64,000 bases of DNA, taken from contig JAVDOI010000199.1 of assembly GCA_032191485.1 (NCBI GenBank), positions 62,001-126,000 on the forward strand, read 5' to 3'. The position numbers and the translations under genes are program-made. This DNA is from Leptoclinus maculatus. Its lineage: Eukaryota; Chordata; Actinopteri; Perciformes; Stichaeidae. Under the pieces are notes generated by a model. That model did no database searches, was not told where the DNA came from, and saw only the letters and a list, made by a program, of their open reading frames with translations. This document shows, piece after piece, positions 59,200 through 64,000 of this stretch (its first letter is position 1; each line of letters opens with the position of its first letter).

Positions 59200-59960
59200 G
59201 TATGTGTTCATATTTTATTCAGATTGTTTGATTAGGAGGATATTTTGTATCAAAATCCTTTTTGCACAAAAGTAATCTAAATACTTAAATACAAAAATAA
59301 GCAAAGTTCTTATGAAATATGCAAAATCCTTATTTAAAAAATTAAATAAACTTATGAAATAAGAAAAAAACATAATTACAATATTATTAATAAGCAAAAT
59401 CCTTAATTACATAATATTGTAAATTCATGAAGTATAAAATAAGTTACATTTGAATGAAAAAGGTAATTTTGTTAATTACAAAATCAAGCGAAACGGTCAT
59501 GATTTAAGCAAAATCCTTTATTATTTTTTTTTTATTCCTTAATTACAAAATTAACTCAATTTACGAAGAACAAAAATTAGCTAAATTATTGTGAAATAAG
59601 CAAAAAGCTTTAATTATAAAAAACAAGCTAAATCCATAATGGCAATGTTCTTATGAAATAAGCAAAATCCTCAACTATAACAAAAATTGTAAATTCCTTG
59701 ATTGCAACATTCATGAAGTACAAAATAAGCAAAATTCTTATGAAATAAGTAATATCCTAAATTACTAAATTAACCACAATGCATATGTTTTAAGTAAAAC
59801 CCTCTAATTATAAAAAAACAAGCAAAATCGTCTTATGATGCAAGCAAAATCCTTAATTATAACAAATAAGCAAAATCCTTAATAACAACATTCTTACGAA
59901 ATAAGAAAAGCCTTAATTACAAAATGAAGTAAAATCATGAAGAACAACAATGAGCAAAAT
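59200..59960. repeat. AT-rich degenerate tandem repeat
   Basis: Many imperfect copies of AATAAGCAAAATCCTTAATT-ACA. No coding content. Confidence 0.7.
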
Positions 59961-60546
59961 AGAAACATTTCTGAATGACAAATAAAAGAGGTTTTAGTGG
60001 CTGATCACAGCGGGACGTTGTTCATATTTGTATTATTATGATTATCTTTTAGCTAAATGTTGTCCTGCTGCCAAAATCTTGCTCACTACAATAAGTGAAG
60101 TCATGAAGTTCATTATATGTTTAAAGGACAAACAGCAACAGATTGTCAACATTGAGTATCGTTCTACAGAATGTAGAAGATAGAAGTCAATGTTTCATCT
60201 TTATTCTAATATCTCACATTAACATTGTTCCTCATAGTCTTTGGCTTCTGCTTGGACTCTGGTAAACCTGCTCTCAAGTCTACTTTTAAATGAAACTTTA
60301 TATCTGTGAGGTGTTTTTAAAGAGTCACGTCTTCAGCAGGAACCGATGGGCTTGGAGCTGAGAGCCACAGACAGGAAGTCAGAACGTGTGGAGAGACCAA
60401 CACATTGTTGAGAGGAAGAAAGACGGGCTGTAATAATGTGATATCATATTCAGCCTTCTGGTTTAAGGGAACATGCGTATCAAAGGGAGCTGGTGGTGGT
60501 TGTGTGGTAGAAATCATCTGGATGTGAGATGAGCTCCTTGGAGGAG
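59961..60546. other. 3' flank of the SRCR-Ig gene
   Basis: Downstream of its stop codon; probably 3' UTR and intergenic sequence. Nothing else seen. Confidence 0.4.
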
Positions 60547-63500
60547 CTACTCTGCTCCCTGAGCTTCTTCTTCTTCTTCTTCTTCTTCTTCTTCTTCTTC
60601 TTCAGCTGCAGGAACACACCGGATATAATGATCCAGCTCAGTGTTCTTCTGTCTGCACGGCATCTGCCCCCTGTTGGCCTGCAGAGACATGACAGCACAG
60701 TCCTGTTAGAGACATAGTTTTAGTTTTGATTACAAATCATCATTTCTAATTTCGATAAAATATTTGTATGACCTAAACACATTCCTTTAATCTATGAATG
60801 AAGGTTACATTTGCATTCTGTATAATAATTTTCTTTAGGAACGTTTGTTATTAATCAGATGAGGATCAGCTGGTATCAGAGGAAGAGGTGCGACTGAGTC
60901 TCGAGTTGGTTTTTCCTTTGTGTAGAACGGGGCATCGGGACAGTCTTTGACCTCACGTTAAACTCATTATGTTTTGCTGTTAAATTTGTCGAAAGTGAAA
61001 ATAAATCAATCAAGTGACAGCAAAGGAATCAGCGTCTGCAAGAGTTTAATGTGTGAGTCATAAACGGAGCCCCGTAACGTGGCCCAGTATAGAGGAAGAA
61101 GAACAAAGAACGGGCCACCACACCTGTCTTCAGTTCACTGAACACAGAGCGAGAGCTTCATTTCAGTGGCTGGTCTAAACAACAGACGTGTGTCAGTACC
61201 TTACAGTAGGAGTAAAGGGCAATGTTCACCACCAGCAGAAACAGCGGCAGGACGATCGCTTTGATGATCAGAGGTGTTGGATCTGAACAAACACATGGAC
61301 AGTCATCACATCACACGACATCATGAGTCCAACAGCTCCCATTGACCCTGAAATCTACAATCACTGACACGTATTACTCTTCATGTTTACTTCATGTTCA
61401 CTGTTTGAACCACAGACGTTATAGAAGAAGTGGACGTAGTCGTTGTGACGTCACTCATTGGTTTGTGGACTGTGGCCGTCGCCATCTTGGTTTTTTGCAA
61501 CCAGTGAACAGGAAGTGACCATATCTGGACTGAGGAGGAGTGACGTAGAGACGCAGTATACGTCTCTGGTAGAGACCTGTCAATCATTGTGTAGCCCCGC
61601 CCTAAAGCATCCCCTGCTTTATGGTCTGTTTGACTCTAAATGGACCATCATGTACTAAATGAACATCATGCTGTATTGAAGAAGACTTGAAACTAGAGAT
61701 TGAGACCATAAACTCATGTTTACAATGTTTACTGAGGTAATAAATCAAGAGAGAAGTAGAGTCATTTTCTCATAGACTTCTATAGAACCAGAGGAGTCGC
61801 GCCCTGGTGGACATTAGAGAGAATCTGGTTAGTCTTGGTTTCATGTTACAATGATGTCATCACCTATGTCCTGTTTTCATCACCAGAGCTGCTGGTCAGA
61901 GCTGGACCATGCTACGCTGTGATTGGCCAGTTATGTTAGAGGGGCGGGACTTAGTGAAGAGTCAATTGAAAGCGTAATCGCTATCGTTAACGACTGTCTC
62001 AACGTTTGGTTTCCAGGATAACCCTGGTTCTCTGAGTGAGGTATCGGAGCACACCGCCCTTCTTGCTTCTGATAGGCGGAGGAACTACACTTGAATATGG
62101 TGAGTTGGGGGCTAAGGGGTGTTATGACTGATGTGGTGACAGTGGAGCTTTTGTGATTGGTCACGTCAGAAGCTGCTTCAGGTCTCAGAGAACCAGAGTT
62201 ATCCTGGTAACCAAACCTGCTCTGTCCTACAGTATATTGTTAGCTGCTGCCATTCATAGACTTTGTTTAGGTTTGGTTACTATATGACATGTGTAACACA
62301 ACGACAGGAGTCACAGTGTCATTTCAGAAACAACAACAACATGGACTCTGTGGTCAGCTGATCATCTTCAGTCAGTTTGGACCAATCATCTTCAAACCTG
62401 CATGTAAACAGTCAGCTTACCTAAGACAGTGATGGAGAGCAGACGGCTCTCAGAGGAGAAGGTATGATTAAAAACATAGAGGTGATAAACACAGCTGTAG
62501 CTTCCTTGGTGGGCGGGCTCTGCAGCAGGAAACAGGAAGTCGGCAGAGTGATTGACAGCTGGCTGGGTGTAGTTGTGTGCTGAGTTGGAGGAGGTGAAGG
62601 TGAGCTGGAAGGAGCCTCCTGGGTACTGTGGCTGGATGGAGCAGCAGAAGGTGAAGGTGGAGCGCCTGAGCACCCGAGCCCCCTGCTGCTGGGCCTCAGA
62701 GACCCCGTACATTTCGGAGGACACAATGATGATTGGCTGAAGCAGCAGGTCTGTAAACACAGAGAGATGATACAAGTTCACGTTTACCCTCCGTTGAACA
62801 AGATGGACCCTGAATAAGGACGTGATGTCACAGGTCTGACAGACAGACAGGTGTGTCCTCTCAGGTGGAGCTCAGCAGTCTATGGAGGTTTGAAGCTTCC
62901 AGAAACAAGCCCACCTCTCTACACTTCAGGATGTCGTTGTCCTGGTTAACTTTACAGTTCAGTCCAATGGAAACCCACTGACTGTGTAATGGTAATCTTT
63001 AACTTAGTATATATTTCTACTCAGTATATTGTATTCATGCATAAGTAGTTTTACTCTGAACTTTGTTGAACTTCACCGTGTCTCTGTTGTGCAGAAGAAG
63101 AATTCTCTCTTGCCTGTTCACAAAGATAACTAACTGTGTTGTATGAGAATGTTCCAGCACCAAGGCCTTTGGGCCGCTTGTTGTGATTGCTGGCTGTTTG
63201 TTGTTCATTGTTTCTATCAGTCTGAGACCAAATGTCTGTAACATTGGCCATCGGCCCACCTTTGCTCATTCTGTATAAAGGAAGCTTGTTCACTTTGTTC
63301 TTGGTTCTTCCTCACTGAGACTGTACGCATTCTGTTGTGATGATTGAACCTTCTCTGAGAGAATTAATACTTAAAAGACAACCTGGTTTTCAGTATTATT
63401 TATTTCAGCATTAAAAGACTCACGCAAAGAGGGTAGAGGAATATTTACCACCACAACTGTCACTGTGACAGAGGAAGGAACATACTGGAAACATTGCTGT

Positions 63501-64000
63501 CAGAGATGATGTCATAGATGATGTCACTGATGGGCTTACCTGAGCAGATGACATTCAGGATGGAGGAAGAGGAACCTGATATTAAACAATCTCTCAGAGG
63601 AGATCCAGAGTGATTACAGTGAGAGTTGATCATCCACACAGATCTCCTTGAGGACTCCTCTCTCCGTCTGATAGAAACAGCAGAGCCACAGTCCAGATCT
63701 CTACAGACAACAGCTGCTTTCTTCAGGATCGAGTCAGAGTCATCTACTGGTCTCCAGTCTCCTTGATGTTTCACCTCCAGTGTTCCTGCACAGCGACTGT
63801 CTCCTCCCACCAACCTGACAGGTTCTGAACAGAAACAAGAGAGTCGTCAGTAAAAGAACAAAGTGAGTTTCAGTAGAACAGAAATTAACCAGATCAAAGC
63901 TGCAGCTCCTCTTCTACCTGAGCAGGTGAGTCCAACAGCTTTGCCAGGTGAGGAGGTGTTTCTATCTGAGCCTGAGCTTCTACAGTCCAGGAGAGCAGAC
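60547..64000 (-). CDS. SRCR-Ig type I membrane receptor, 3' half; 5' exons outside window
   Basis: Scavenger-receptor-like surface protein. Exons: 64000-63918, end of one SRCR domain (LLDCRSS ... AVGLTCS); 63824-63540, a whole SRCR domain (RLVGGDSRCAGTLEV, VVCRDLDCGSAVS, a C-terminal CSG); 62750-62421, an Ig-like domain (STFTFCCSIQ ... HQGSYSCVYHLYVF); 61282-61200, a transmembrane segment (PLIIKAIVLPLFLLVVNIAL then YSYCK); 60678-60547, a short cytoplasmic tail (ANRGQMPCRQKNTELDHYIR) ending in a poly-Glu run and stop TAG. Splice sites are GT-AG and the last join is phase 0. All exons are intact as far as seen. Ligand unknown; the family acts in innate recognition. A tyrosine in LDHYIR is the only possible tail signal. 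Confidence 0.88.
60567..60603. repeat. (TTC)n microsatellite encoding poly-Glu
   Basis: About twelve triplets; on the minus strand they are GAA codons in the tail of the SRCR-Ig protein. Confidence 0.9.
62004..62216. mobile_element. Small MITE in an SRCR-Ig intron
   Basis: The left end GTTTGGTTTCCAGGATAACC (then CTGGTTCTCTGAG) is inverted at the right end with few mismatches, giving about 32-bp terminal repeats around a 210-bp element. Confidence 0.75.

Overview
The window looks like repeat-rich teleost (ray-finned fish, probably percomorph) genomic DNA. The evidence is fish-type tRNA-derived SINEs, an I/Nimb-like LINE, DIRS, KDZ (Zisupton-like) and several hAT transposons, multi-exon genes with GT-AG introns, and a scavenger-receptor/Ig gene of a type expanded in fish. 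Most long open frames belong to mobile elements; host genes appear only as short exons.

Layout. 1-6925: the 3' part of an endogenous retrovirus (ERV1): end of RT, RNase H, integrase, a complete and unusually large env, a 1-kb 3' non-coding stretch with a duplicated hairpin plus G-run, and a 355-bp 3' LTR. It abuts a decayed hAT element (to 8129). 8437-9087: pogo-like element with TA target duplication. 9915-12433: a small unrecognised host gene of six exons, one carrying a frameshift; its introns hold a SINE. 12634-17360: hAT MITE, solo LTR with perfect 5-bp duplication, 21-bp minisatellite, SINE, L2-like RT fragment, palindromic MITE. 20057-24060: broken I/Nimb-like LINE. 27252-31063: an unclassified repeat interrupted by a nearly complete GTF2IRD2-like hAT element. 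31765-36480: segmental repeats and GA/CA microsatellites. 36483-40393: a 702-bp satellite, joined directly to a DIRS fragment (40394-41550), then a 49-bp minisatellite and a KDZ transposon fragment (42945-43734).

43735-51099: a second, ruined retrovirus (ERV2) of the solo-LTR family. It has two LTRs, a tRNA-Tyr primer binding site, gag and pol relics, and a hAT MITE with perfect 8-bp duplication inserted in it. Its left flank is the KDZ element. Its right flank is an exon of an APPL1-like gene cut exactly at the LTR. 51100-53004 (minus) holds seven APPL1-like exons; 53512-57771 (minus) holds eleven ZZEF1-like exons; both fragments lack their ends. 57990-59127 is the second copy of the unclassified repeat, with an open first exon. 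60547-64000 (minus) is the 3' half of an SRCR-Ig membrane receptor.

The most striking item is the ERV1 envelope frame. It is about 1058 codons long with two tandem V-set-like immunoglobulin domains between a signal-like segment and an otherwise recognisable retroviral SU/TM, which suggests capture of a host immune-type receptor module. The second is the ZZEF1/APPL1 gene mosaic, whose end coincides with an LTR that lacks matching target-site duplications, pointing to rearrangement.
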